Assembly: GCA_030323305.1 (NCBI GenBank)
Contig: CP106741.1
Coordinates: forward strand, 5,875,501-5,939,500
DNA from: Paenibacillus sp. CC-CFT747
GTDB lineage: Bacteria > Bacillota > Bacilli > Paenibacillales > NBRC-103111
Reading direction: 5' to 3'
Length of the DNA stretch: 64,000 nt
Shown here: positions 39,152-48,562 of the stretch, one piece after another
Layout: the number at the start of each line of letters is the position of its first letter
How positions within the stretch are numbered: the first letter of the stretch is position 1
Position numbers and translations under genes: made by a program
The notes under the pieces: model-generated
What the model saw: the letters and a program-made list of their open reading frames with translations, nothing else
The model's database searches: none
Told to the model about the DNA's origin: nothing

Positions 39152-40902
39152 TTATTCCTCCTTGTCCCGGGGAAGAGCCAGAATGACGCGGGCTCCTCCA
39201 CCTTCCGTGTTCTCCAGGCGGATTCCATACTCTTCGCCGAAGGCGATCTTGATCCGCTCGTCAATATTGAGCAGCCCGATGCCTTTGCCCTTGGTCGGCA
39301 GCTCTCCGCTCTTCAGCCTCTCGAGCGTGCCGGCAGGAATTCCGGGGCCGGTATCCTCCACGGCCAATCGAATGTCCGAATCCGTTTCCCAAGCACGGAG
39401 GGTAATCCGGCAGGGCTCTATCGTCGGCTCCAGGGCATAATGGATGGCATTCTCCAGAAGCGGCTGCAGGGTCAGCTTCGGAAGCGCAAGCCGGAAGAAC
39501 CTTTCCGGTACGTCCAAGCGGAAGTCCAGCCGCTCCTCGAAGCGGATCGTCTGGATGGTCACATAGCTGCGTACGATGTCCAGCTCCTCTTCGAGCGTGA
39601 TCATCGGCCGCTTCATATCGACGGATTGGCGAAGCAGAAAGGCGAGCGCTTCCACCATCGTCGAAATCCGGTCCTGCTTGTTCACCTTGGCCATCCAGTT
39701 GATGGATTCCAGAGTATTGTACAGAAAATGCGGGTTAATCTGGGCCTGGAGCGCTTTAAACTCCGTTTCCTTGATTAAGAGACGGTTGGAATAATTCTCC
39801 TTGATGAGCCTATTGATCCTTTCGATCATCAGGCGGAACGTGCGCTGCAGCAGCCCGATTTCGTTCATCACCACCGGGCCCTCGCCCGCCGGAGCGAAAT
39901 TCGCCTCCTCAAAATTCCCCTTCTCCGCCAGCTTCATCCGCCCTATCAGATCGTAAATCGGATGGGTAATGTTGCGCGAGAAGCGCAGGACAAGCACGAT
40001 CACCACCAGAAAAATGCCGACAAATACGAACACGACCAGCTCTTTGATAAACAGAATCTGTTCAAAAATTTGCCGGAACGGGGTCAGGTTAAGATAGGTC
40101 CAGCCCGAGTCGGGGGAACGCCGGTAGGCGACAAAATACTGTTCGCCGCCGAGCTCCGTAATGACGTATCCCCGCTGTTTCCCGGTAGACAGAGGCAGGT
40201 TCTCGAGATTCGGCGTCGGCTTGTCCGCATAAATGACCCCGTCCTCGGAGACAATCATCAAATCCCCTTCGCCGGAAGCAAGGTCGTGAGCGATTCTCTT
40301 GAGGTTGATCCGCAGGACAAGTGTGCCCAGATTGCGAAGATCGAACTGCGTGTTCGTGAACGAGCGGATCTCCCTTGCCGCAATCAGCGCATCATCACTG
40401 CTGTCCGGGAAAATCCAGCGGTTCTCCCCTTGCGCCTCGTTCGCAATCCGGGTAATCTCCTGGAACTTGCCTAGAGAGAACGGACGGATATTTCCCCCGG
40501 CATGCTCCCCTCCCCCGCATCGAAGATCTGGATGGAATAGACGTAGGACTCCGAGCCCGAATAGCTGAACAGCCGGTCCGTCAGCTGCTGGCGGACGAGC
40601 AGGGTATCGTAGCCGGACGGGTTGTCCTTAAGCGAGGTCAGCCACTTCTGGATCTGAGCGTCCGCCACCAGATTATAGGAGAGCTGCTCGAGCCGGTTCA
40701 GCTCCGTTTCGATTGCGGTCGAAGACAGGTTGAGCACACGGGAGGATTTCTCGTAGATCTGCCCGTCATACAGGGAAAAGGCGTACCGCTGCACGGCAAT
40801 CGTAAAGGCAAGCGACACGAGAACAACCGAGGTAAGAAGCAGGGAAAGCTTGTTGCGAATGTTCATATGCCGGTAGGCATCGGTGATAGCGCTTACCTTC
40901 AT
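39152..40902 (-). CDS. yesM: Sensor histidine kinase YesM, one frameshift
   Basis: About 583 residues after repair. Two membrane segments (about 17-38 and 285-310) flank a large outside sensor. HAMP linker (about 310-365) and the His_kinase motif ALQAQINPHFLYNTLESINW, whose His is the phosphoacceptor. The ATPase domain shows LTLQPLLENAIHYAL, AVEDTGPGIPAGTLERL and TKGKGIGLLNI. The frame breaks near 40496 in CCCCC (plus); one base gives MPGGNIRPFSLGKFQEIT. Start at 40902 follows GGGAG. A strong promoter lies at 40938-40966. It should sense pectin fragments outside the cell. Confidence 0.9.
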
Positions 40903-40937
40903 GGCCGGAAACTCCCTGCTGTTGGAATGGTATTATG

Positions 40938-40966
40938 ATTATGTCACCGGCCTGCCCAAAGGTCAA
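40938..40966 (-). promoter_or_regulatory. Sigma-A promoter of yesMN
   Basis: Minus strand TTGACC, 17-base spacer, CATAAT, ending 36 bases before the yesM start. Close to consensus at both hexamers. Confidence 0.65.
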
Positions 40967-41161
40967 TCCTCCTGATCTTTCCGGAAACTTACGCCGGCGG
41001 AACAGGATCCCATGGGGTACGGGGCCCCGTCCGCAAAGCTCTTCGCCAGCAGCAGCCTTTCCTGCTGGCTCTGTACGACGCGGCGTTCGAGCCCGGCAAA
41101 GTCATAACGCTCCAGCAGAAAAGTCTTCATGGAGGGACGGGAAATCCTGTAAAACAGCACG
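40967..41161. other. Gap between yesM and ureD
   Basis: No supported gene. A minus-strand open frame of 55-65 codons (ATG 41130 or 41160) lacks a ribosome site and known motifs; it most likely is not expressed. Confidence 0.45.
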
Positions 41162-41188
41162 AAAAACCAGCCTCCCGTCTGAGGCTGG
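41162..41188 (-). terminator. Rho-independent terminator of urease operon
   Basis: Minus-strand stem CCAGCCTC / GAGGCTGG, loop of six, then TTTTT. It lies 43 bases after the ureD stop. Confidence 0.88.
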
Positions 41189-41230
41189 TCATCGAGCAGC
41201 AGAACGTCATGGCCGGCTCTGGCTGCAGGG

Positions 41231-42108
41231 TTATTTGCGGATGGTTAAAGGCGGCCGACCGAGAAGCTCCCGGCGGACAAAGCCCCAGGCCAAGTCCAGC
41301 AGTCCTTGGATTTCATAGGAGCGGCTTCCCATCGCGGACAGCACGAGTCCGTGCTTGTATGTCCGGCTGATGCCGTATTCCAAGGGGAGCGGAACGTCGG
41401 CTTCCGGCGGCACCTCTATCCGGAGAGCATCGGCGCCATGCTCCAGCGCCTGGCGCAATCCTTCCACGAAGGAAGCATCCACGCGATCGCTGAACACATA
41501 GAGGGAGCCCGTATGGGTGTAACGGCCCCAGCTTCCCAGCCGGTCGGCCCTCCGCCGGCCGGGCTCCAGCTGCTGGCGCGAGCTGTAGATGAGCTCACCC
41601 GCATAGTTGACCGAGAAGGAGCTGCGGTATTTCTCAAACCGGAAGACCTCCCCCGAAGCGTCCGGCCGGGCGTCACCACATCGCTAAAGAGCAGCACCGC
41701 TCCTTCTTCCATGGTCACCTCGGTCCGGCTCTCGAACACGGCGTCCCCATACAGCATCAGAGGCTCCGGCATATACTCCACGAAGCTGTTCCGGCCGAGG
41801 GCAAAAGTCTGGATCTGGCTGCTTGGCAGAGCCTCCTCGTTCGGGGACTTCCGGGCCGGGTGAACCTTCGTATAGGACTGGTTGGTGATCAAGACTTGCG
41901 CCCCCTCCCCCACCCTCCAATCCAGAAGGTACCGGTCCCCGGCCAGAATCCCGGGCGAAGCGTCCATCACATACACCCCGAGCTGGCCGTCTTCCAAGGG
42001 AAAGGGCTTGGCGATCTTCAGCGGATACTGGTGATGCTTGCCGGCAAGCCTCGTTTGGCCTTCCAGATGGCAAAAGACCGCGGAGAGACAGCCGGTTAGG
42101 CTAGGCAT
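41231..42108 (-). CDS. ureD: Urease accessory protein UreD (UreH), one frameshift
   Basis: About 292 residues after repair. Chaperone that binds apo-urease with UreF and UreG during nickel insertion. Family blocks: [74 protein letters not shown]. The frame breaks near 41652 in CCCCC (plus); one base gives [18 protein letters not shown]. The start at 42108 overlaps the ureG stop by eight bases. Last gene of the operon. Confidence 0.92.
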
Positions 42109-42763
42109 GGCGGTGTTCCGTCTTCACCCATTCCACAATGGTATCCAGGCCTTGGCCGCTGAACAAATTGGAGAAAACAAACGGACGATCCCCCCGCATC
42201 CGGAGCGTATCCTCCTCCATCACCGCAAGGCTTGCCCCTACGTGCGGGGCGAGATCGATTTTGTTAATGATGAGCATATCCGACCGCATGATGCCCGGTC
42301 CGCCCTTGCGTGGAATTTTCTCGCCTTGGGCCACGTCGATAATATAAATGAACCGGTCGACGAGCTCCGGGCTGAAGGCCGCGGCCAGGTTATCCCCGCC
42401 GCTTTCGATGAAGATGATGTCGAGATCCCCGAACCGGCTTTCCAGCTCTTCGACCGCCTCGAAATTCATTGAAGCATCCTCGCGGATCGCCGTATGCGGG
42501 CAGCCTCCCGTTTCCACGCCGATAATCCGCTCCTCGGGAAGAGCCTCGGAATGAACCAGGATGCGGGCATCCTCCTTTGTGTAAATATCGTTTGTAATAA
42601 CAGCGACGCTGTAAGGGCCTTGCAGTCTTCTCGCCAGCCTTTCGACAAGAGCGGTTTTGCCCGAACCGACCGGGCCCCCTATCCCGATTCTCATCGGACG
42701 GTCCAGTTTCTGTTCGTTAGGAGTTTCCCAGGTATGGTGATGATGATGGCTTCCTTGGCACAT
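42101..42763 (-). CDS. ureG: Urease accessory GTPase UreG with His-rich N-terminus
   Basis: Intact, 220 residues, with AAAGGAGG before the start. The SIMIBI GTPase drives nickel delivery to urease. Walker [18 protein letters not shown], the metal-binding Cys-Pro-His in [17 protein letters not shown], Walker B-like [16 protein letters not shown], and the base motif [13 protein letters not shown]. An extra N-terminal stretch [18 protein letters not shown] carries five consecutive His plus a Cys. Most bacterial UreG proteins lack this, and no ureE gene is found in the operon, so the tail may supply nickel binding. Confidence 0.95.
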   Translation of the reverse strand: MCQGSHHHHHTWETPNEQKLDRPMRIGIGGPVGSGKTALVERLARRLQGPYSVAVITNDIYTKEDARILVHSEALPEERIIGVETGGCPHTAIREDASMNFEAVEELESRFGDLDIIFIESGGDNLAAAFSPELVDRFIYIIDVAQGEKIPRKGGPGIMRSDMLIINKIDLAPHVGASLAVMEEDTLRMRGDRPFVFSNLFSGQGLDTIVEWVKTEHRHA

Positions 42764-42801
42764 GGTGTATGGCCTCCTTTAATGGTTAGGTTTGCAAAAG
42801 G

Positions 42802-43503
42802 TTAAGACATAAACAGCCGCGAATACAGGGACTCGTGGCGGATCATGGCCAAATCGGCCTGGGGAACGCTGCCGAAGCCGTCCTCCGCCGGATCAAGCCC
42901 TTCCGCCTCTTTCCAGGCTTCCGTAATGACGGGGAGCAGGGAGGCGAGCAGCCTCTGCCCCTCCGTCTGTCCGATCGCCATGAGCCTCAACCCGCTGTTG
43001 ATGCAGGTCTGCACACACGTGTACAGGTAGCCTTCGACGGCCATAGCAAGCGGAACGTCGAGGTAAAAGCTGACCCATCCATGAATCAGAGGATGGGTTC
43101 CCGGGCAGCGCGAATCCTGTATCGCCTGGTGCAGGGGCCCCCAGGGCAACGCGGGATAAAGCGAACGGGTCAAGCTGTAGAGCCGGCGTCCCATTTTGGC
43201 GACCCCGTCGCGCGTTTCGGATGCGGTTCTCTGGACGTGCAGCCGGTGGTCGACCCGCCACAGAACGCCCCATTCCTGCCGGGGGACATACGCATAGACG
43301 GCTTTTACCGCCATGGCATCTACCGGCGCCCAGCTGTGGTGAAGCATGGTCTCGATGTATTCCCTAAGCTGCCCGGCCCGGCTGACGGCGCCCGTCTGCA
43401 CTAGCGTCTCCAGCCCGAAGGAATGGCTGAAGCCCCCGATGGGGAGGGCGGAATCCAGCAGTTGCAGGTAGGACAGCCAGGCGGGACCGGCGCTGTTTTC
43501 CAT
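42802..43503 (-). CDS. ureF: Urease accessory protein UreF
   Basis: Intact, 233 residues. The start at 43503 (MENSAGPAWLSYLQLLD) has AAGGAGGAG upstream; a longer in-frame start is not supported by a site. All-helical UreF with LLDSALPIGGFSHSFGLETL near the N-terminus and the C-terminal Ser/Arg-rich segment ESLYSRLFMS. It gates nickel transfer from UreG to the urease core. It lies 62 bases after ureC and 38 before ureG. Confidence 0.93.
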   Translation of the reverse strand: MENSAGPAWLSYLQLLDSALPIGGFSHSFGLETLVQTGAVSRAGQLREYIETMLHHSWAPVDAMAVKAVYAYVPRQEWGVLWRVDHRLHVQRTASETRDGVAKMGRRLYSLTRSLYPALPWGPLHQAIQDSRCPGTHPLIHGWVSFYLDVPLAMAVEGYLYTCVQTCINSGLRLMAIGQTEGQRLLASLLPVITEAWKEAEGLDPAEDGFGSVPQADLAMIRHESLYSRLFMS

Positions 43504-43565
43504 GCGCTTCTCCTCCTTCCGGTTGGGATGGGGACCATGATGGACCGGCTCCTGCCGGCCCGCGG

Positions 43566-45304
43566 TCAAAAAAGAAAATACCGCTGGGCCATGGGAAGCA
43601 CGGACGCCGGCTCACAGCCCACCGGCTCTCCGTCCACCTTGACCTCGTAGGTTTCGGGATTGACCTCTATTTGCGGGGTTGCCCCATTATGGATCATGTC
43701 CCGCTTCGACACGTTCCGGCAGTTTCGCACGGGCTCGATTCTTTTCTTCAGCCCGAGCTCCCGGTGAACGCCCGCCTCGTAGGCCGCTTGGGACACGAAG
43801 GTGATGCTGTGCCGGAGGGCCTTGCCGAAGGCGCCGAACATGGGCCGGCCAAATACAGGCTGGGGGTCGGAATGGAAGCGTTCGGATCCCCCATCTGGGC
43901 GTAGGCAATCATCCCCCCTTGAGAACCATGTCGGGCTTTACCCCGAAGAACATGGGATGCCAGACCACCAGGTCCGCCAGCTTACCGACCTCCACGGACC
44001 CGACCAGATGGGAGACTCCATGGGTAATGGCCGGGTTGATCGTATATTTTGCAATATAGCGTTTAATGCGGAAGTTATCGCTCTCCTCCCCGGTGAGGGA
44101 CCCGACTCCTTCGGTGCGGAAGGATCCGGCAGAGGGCCGCGCTGCTTCTTCATTTTATCCGCGGTCTGCCAAGTCCGGAGGATCACTTCCCCAACCCGGC
44201 CCATCGCCTGGGAATCCGAGCTGATCATACTGAACACGCCAAGATCGTGCAGAATGTCTTCGGCCGCAATCGTCTCGGGACGGATCCGCGAATCGGCGAA
44301 GGCGACGTCCTCCGGTATGCGGCTGTCCAGATGATGGCACACCATGAGCATATCGAGATGCTCTTCTATCGTATTGACCGTGTAGGGCCGGGTCGGATTG
44401 GTCGAAGACGGCAGTACGTTCGGCTCGGAGGCGATCTTGATGATATCCGGCGCGTGTCCGCCTCCCGCCCCTTCCGTATGGTAGGTGTGAATCGTCCTTC
44501 CCCCGATCGCCGCCGTCGTATCCTCCACGAAGCCGGATTCATTAAGCGTATCCGTGTGAATCGCCACTTGAACATCATAAGCGTCGGCCACGCTCAGGCA
44601 TGCATCGATCGCGGCGGGGGTCGTTCCCCAGTCCTCATGCAGCTTAAGCCCGATGGCTCCCGCCTTCACCTGCTCCACGAGGGGCTCCGGGAAGGAGGCG
44701 TTGCCCTTGCCGGTGAAGCCCAGGTTCATGGGAAACGCCTCGGCTGCCTCCAGCATCCGGTGCATGTGCCAAGCCCCGGGGGTGCAGGTCGTGGCGCTGG
44801 TGCCGGCGGCCGGACCCGTTCCCCCGCCGATCATCGTGGTGACACCCGAGGCGAGGGCGGTCTCGATCTGCTGGGGGCAGATATAATGGATATGCGAATC
44901 TATTCCTCCCGCCGTAATGATCCGCCCCTCCCCCGCAATGACCTCCGTTCCCGCGCCCACGATCATATTGGGCTGGACCCGGTCCATCAGGTCGGGGTTG
45001 CCCGCCTTGCCGATCCCGGCAATCTTCCCGTCCTTGATGCCGATATCCGCCTTGATGATCCCCCAGTGATCGATCAGTATCGCATTGGTTATGACGGTGT
45101 CCAGCACGCCTTGATCGCGTGTGTGTCGGCCCGACTGGCCCATCCCGTCCCGCAGCACTTTGCCTCCCCGAATTTGCATTCCTCGCCGTAAACGGTGTAG
45201 TCATATTCGATCTCCGCCCACAGCTCGGTATCGGCAAGCCGGACGGCATCTCCGACGGTCGGCCCGAACATTTGCGCATAGGCTTTCTTATCCATTCGGG
45301 CCAT
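43566..45304 (-). CDS. ureC: Urease alpha subunit UreC, four frameshifts
   Basis: Catalytic subunit, about 580 residues after repair; it hydrolyses urea to ammonia and carbamate at a two-nickel centre. Metal and active-site motifs are complete: [16 protein letters not shown] (two His), [12 protein letters not shown] (carbamylated Lys), [31 protein letters not shown] (His) and the flap [19 protein letters not shown]. Breaks lie near 45170, 44127, 43916 and 43864, all in short homopolymers. The start at 45304 ([16 protein letters not shown]) has AAAGGAGG eight bases before and lies inside the ureB end. Confidence 0.93.
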
Positions 45305-45671
45305 CGCCTCGGCCTCCTTTCTGCCATTCCTTAAGACGCCGCTCCGCCTGCTCCGTAATGGAGCCGGGCAGGGCTCTTCCCCCGTCAGGCCGTTCAGCCC
45401 GTAGGAGAGCTTTGCGCCGCCTAGTTCCACGAGACGGACCGGCTTCTCTTCCCCGGCTCAAAGCGAACGGCCGTGCCCGAAGGAATGTCGAGCCGCATCC
45501 CGAAGGCCCGGTCCCGGGTAAAGACCAAGGCCCGGTTCACTTCGAAGAAATGATAATGGGAGCCGACCTGGATCGGCCGGTCGCCGCGGTTGGTGACCAG
45601 GAGGGTCAGTGTCTTCCTGCCTGCGTTCAACTCGATCTCCCCGGACCTATCCGGTATTCCCCCGGAATCAT
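45288..45671 (-). CDS. ureB: Urease beta subunit UreB, three frameshifts
   Basis: About 128 residues after repair, the normal size. Structural subunit of urease: [68 protein letters not shown]. Breaks lie near 45640, 45452 and 45380, each in four or five C on the plus strand. The repaired C-terminus reads [18 protein letters not shown] and stops inside ureC. The start ATG overlaps the ureA stop (ATGA). Confidence 0.9.
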
Positions 45672-45993
45672 GGCGTCACCCCCATACCGGCAGGCCCGAT
45701 GGGCTGATGAACCGTCACCAGCTTGGTGCCGTCCGGGAAGGTCGCTTCCACCTGAACCTCGTGTATCATTTCGGGAACACCTTCCATCACCTGCTCGGAG
45801 GTCAAAATCCGGGTGCCTTGACTCATGAGCTCCGCAACGGATAAACCGTCCCGGGCTCCTTCCATAATCTCGGAAGTAAGGAGAGCGATGCACTCGGGAT
45901 AGTTAAGCTTGACCCCCGGGCCAGGCGCCGTTTGGCAAGCTCGGCCGCGACGGTAATCATCAATTTCTCTTTTTCCCTCTCGGTTAAATTCAT
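45668..45993 (-). CDS. ureA: Urease gamma subunit UreA, one frameshift
   Basis: About 108 residues after repair. First gene of the urease operon. [60 protein letters not shown] match the family throughout. The frame breaks near 45915 in CCCCC (plus); one base gives [17 protein letters not shown]. The start at 45993 has AAAGGAGG upstream. A sigma-A promoter at 46059-46087 and a GlnR/TnrA box at 46013-46029 lie just upstream. Confidence 0.93.
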
Positions 45994-46012
45994 ATGACCT
46001 GCCCTCCTTTTA

Positions 46013-46029
46013 TGTTAGTTAATCTTACA
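46013..46029. promoter_or_regulatory. GlnR/TnrA box in ureA leader
   Basis: TGTTAGTTAATCTTACA fits the Bacillus nitrogen-control consensus TGTNA-N7-TNACA exactly. It lies downstream of the predicted ureA transcription start and just above the ribosome site, a place suited to repression (GlnR). Confidence 0.8.
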
Positions 46030-46058
46030 CAATTATCGGAATAGAAAGCTTGAAACTG

Positions 46059-46087
46059 ATTATAGAGCCACAAAGTTCACTTGTAAA
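46059..46087 (-). promoter_or_regulatory. Sigma-A promoter of urease operon
   Basis: Minus strand TTTACA, 17-base spacer, TATAAT (perfect -10). The predicted transcript starts near 46052, giving a leader of about 58 bases that contains the GlnR/TnrA box. Confidence 0.75.
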
Positions 46088-46147
46088 TCCTTCACAGTAT
46101 ATTTTTTTACATGAAGTATCGTAAAAACGTAACTTTTTCAATTTTTA

Positions 46148-46164
46148 TGTTATGTATATTGACA
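46148..46164. promoter_or_regulatory. GlnR/TnrA box upstream of urtA
   Basis: TGTTATGTATATTGACA fits TGTNA-N7-TNACA exactly. It overlaps the candidate -35 of the urtA promoter. Together with the box at 46013 it puts both divergent operons under nitrogen control. Confidence 0.8.
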
Positions 46165-46187
46165 CAAGTTCATTTGCTCGCTTAAGA
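46159..46187 (+). promoter_or_regulatory. Candidate promoter of urtABCDE
   Basis: TTGACA, 17-base spacer, TTAAGA. The -35 is perfect and lies in the GlnR/TnrA box; the -10 is poor, as in regulator-dependent promoters. Confidence 0.5.
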
Positions 46188-46227
46188 TCGTAGGGGAAAC
46201 GGAAAACATCATAAAGGGAGTGGTTGG

Positions 46228-47504
46228 ATGAGAAGATACCAATTAGGAATGCGCGTCATGATGGCGGCCTGCCTGTCTCTTACCGCTCTTATGAGCGGAT
46301 GCGGAGGGAATGCGGCAAATCCGTCGGAATCACCTGCATCGGCAGCAGCCGCTCCTCGCCCGGGTCAACGGAGGGCGGGAAGGAAGACTCGGTCCCCGTC
46401 GGCATTCTGCATTCGTTAACCGGCACCATGTCGATCAGCGAAGTATCGGTCAAGGATGCGGAAATGCTGGCGATTGAGGAGATCAACAAGGCCGGAGGGG
46501 TTCTAGGCAAACAGCTGAAGCCGATCGTGGAGGACGGGGCATCGGACTGGCCGACCTTCGCGGAGAAAACGAAGAAGCTGCTTCAGAAGGATAAGGCGGC
46601 GGTAATCTTCGGCGGTTGGACCTCCTCGAGCCGCAAGGCCGTTCTTCCCGTCGTGGAGCAGAACAAAGGGCTCTTCTTCTATCCCGTGCAATACGAAGGC
46701 TTGGAGTCCTCACCTTACATATTCTATACAGGCGCCACCACGAACCAGCAGATCGTTCCCGCTGTCACCTGGCTGCTGCAGAACAAAGGCAAGAAGTTCT
46801 TCCTCCTCGGTTCGGATTATGTCTTCCCCCGTACCGCCAACAAGATCATTAAGGAACAGCTCAAGGCCGAGGGCGGCCAGCTGATCGCGGAAGAATACAC
46901 CCCGCTCGGCCATACCGACTACAACACGATCATCAGCAAAATTAAGAAAGAAAAGCCCGACGTCATCTTCAATACGCTGAACGGGGACAGCAACGTGGCC
47001 TTCTTCAAGCAGCTTAAGGATGCGGGCCTTTCCTCCAAGGATTTGACTACGTTATCCGTCAGCATTGCCGAGGAAGAAATCCGCGGAATCGGTGCTTCTG
47101 TCCTCGAAGGCCATTATGCGGCCTGGAATTACTTCCAGACGACCGACACGCCGGAGAATAAAAAATTCGTGGAAGCCTACAAAGCCAAATACGGCAAGGA
47201 CCGGGTGACCGACGACCCTATCGAGGCGGGGTACTTCGGCGTCTACCTCTGGGCCGAGGCGGTGAAGAAGGCCGGTTCCTTCGATGTCGAGAAGGTGAAA
47301 GCGGCCGCCAAGGAGTTGGAATTTGCCGCGCCGGGCGGCAAGGTCAAGATCGACGGAGAGAACCAGCATGTCTACAAGACGGTGCGCATCGGACAGGTGC
47401 AGGCGGACGGCCAGTTCAAGGAAGTGTGGAACTCCGGCCAGCCGGTTAAGCCCGACCCTTATCTCAATACCTATCCATGGGGAAGCGAGGTAACCAAAAA
47501 GTAA
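46228..47504 (+). CDS. urtA: Urea ABC transporter binding protein UrtA, one frameshift
   Basis: Lipoprotein receptor for urea, about 425 residues after repair. The start at 46228 has GGGAG seven bases before. Lipobox LMSGCGG (Cys 25), then the amide/urea-type fold: [90 protein letters not shown]. The frame breaks near 46363 at GGG; one base gives [17 protein letters not shown]. It heads the urt operon opposite urease. Confidence 0.93.
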
Positions 47505-47534
47505 GAGCCGGGCGAAAAAGGCCGGAAGCTTCAC

Positions 47535-47558
47535 GGGACTGCTCTTGCGGGCAGTCCC
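47535..47558 (+). terminator. Stem-loop between urtA and urtB
   Basis: Perfect 8-bp stem GGGACTGC / GCAGTCCC, loop of eight, followed by CTTTAAATCC. Partial terminator or stabiliser after the receptor gene. Confidence 0.6.
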
Positions 47559-47593
47559 CTTTAAATCCTTTGGAAATTCAGGAGGTGAACCGG

Positions 47594-48499
47594 ATGGCCC
47601 TGCTGCTTCTGCAGCTCTTCAACGGTATCAGCTTAAGCTCCATCCTGCTTCTGATCGCGCTAGGTCTCGCCATCACCTTCGGCCTCATGAATGTCATTAA
47701 CATGGCTCACGGCGAGTTCATCATGATCGGGGCTTACATGGCCTACACCATTCAGCAGTTGTTTCAGAAGCTGCTGCCGGCCTCCGCCTTCGGGTGGTAC
47801 TTTATCCTGTCGCTTGGAGCCGCATTTGCCGCCGCCTTTGCGGTCGGGTGGCTACTCGAGGTCACGCTGATTCGTCATTTGTACGGGAGGCCCCTTGACA
47901 GCCTGCTCGCCACGTGGGGAGTAAGTCTCGTTCTTCAACAGCTGGCCAGGCAGATATTCGGTGCTCCTAATGTCGCCGTTAAGGCCCCCGAATGGCTCGA
48001 GGGCGGGCTGGTCTTAAGCACGGACCTCATTCTGCCTTATAAAAGGCTGTTCATTCTCGTTCTCGTCCTCGTCTGTCTCGCCGTCATTTATTTCTATCAG
48101 TATCATACGCGGGGAGGCCGGCGAATGCAGGCCGTTATGCAGAATAGGGCGATGGCCTCCAGCCTGGGCATCTCCACCCGCCGCGTCGATGCCCAGGCCT
48201 TCGCCTTCGGGTCCGGCATGGCGGGCATCGCCGGATGCGCCCTGACGCTCGTCGGCCCGATCGGTCCCACCATCGGCACTTATTACATCGTTGACGCGTT
48301 CATGGTGGTCGTGCTCGGCGGCATCGGCAAGCTTGTCGGCACCGTGGCCGGGGCCCTCGGCATCGGCGTGCTCAATACCGCTTTCGAGTACACCACGAGC
48401 GCCACGCTCGGCAAAGTTATAGTCTTCAGCCTGATCATCGCCTTCCTGCAGTGGAGACCGTCCGGGTTCGTCTCCTGGAAGGCGCGGGCGCTGGATTAA
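47594..48499 (+). CDS. urtB: Urea ABC permease UrtB
   Basis: Intact, 301 residues. The start at 47594 (MALLLLQLFNGISLSS) has GGAGGTGA upstream; an earlier in-frame start lies inside the stem-loop and is not used. Branched-chain-amino-acid type permease with about eight membrane segments; GLMNVINMAHGEFIMIGAYM and MQAVMQNRAMASSLGISTRR (ATPase contact) are typical, as is VVLGGIGKLVGTVAGALGIG. It forms the channel with UrtC. Confidence 0.94.
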   Translation: MALLLLQLFNGISLSSILLLIALGLAITFGLMNVINMAHGEFIMIGAYMAYTIQQLFQKLLPASAFGWYFILSLGAAFAAAFAVGWLLEVTLIRHLYGRPLDSLLATWGVSLVLQQLARQIFGAPNVAVKAPEWLEGGLVLSTDLILPYKRLFILVLVLVCLAVIYFYQYHTRGGRRMQAVMQNRAMASSLGISTRRVDAQAFAFGSGMAGIAGCALTLVGPIGPTIGTYYIVDAFMVVVLGGIGKLVGTVAGALGIGVLNTAFEYTTSATLGKVIVFSLIIAFLQWRPSGFVSWKARALD

Positions 48500-48562
48500 C
48501 CGCCGAGCCGGCCCAAATTCCGCTGCCGTGGTTCTCGGCGGCCTTTAAGGAGTGATTCCCCG

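Noticed and set aside
40963-41160. Small minus-strand open frame after the urease terminator
   Set aside because: No ribosome site, no known motif, and it starts just beyond the terminator hairpin. The VLLLDDQPQTGGW stretch further upstream in the same frame runs through the hairpin itself.
42101-42763. Five-histidine stretch of UreG as a leftover purification tag
   Set aside because: It is encoded within the native operon, with a natural ribosome site and mixed CAT/CAC codons, and continues into ordinary UreG sequence.
44247-45191. Plus-strand open frame of 314 codons
   Set aside because: Antisense to ureC, which has all catalytic motifs.
43566-45993. Urease genes as true pseudogenes
   Set aside because: All active-site motifs are intact, each break is mended by one base in a short run, and the operon keeps strong promoter, regulatory boxes and terminator.
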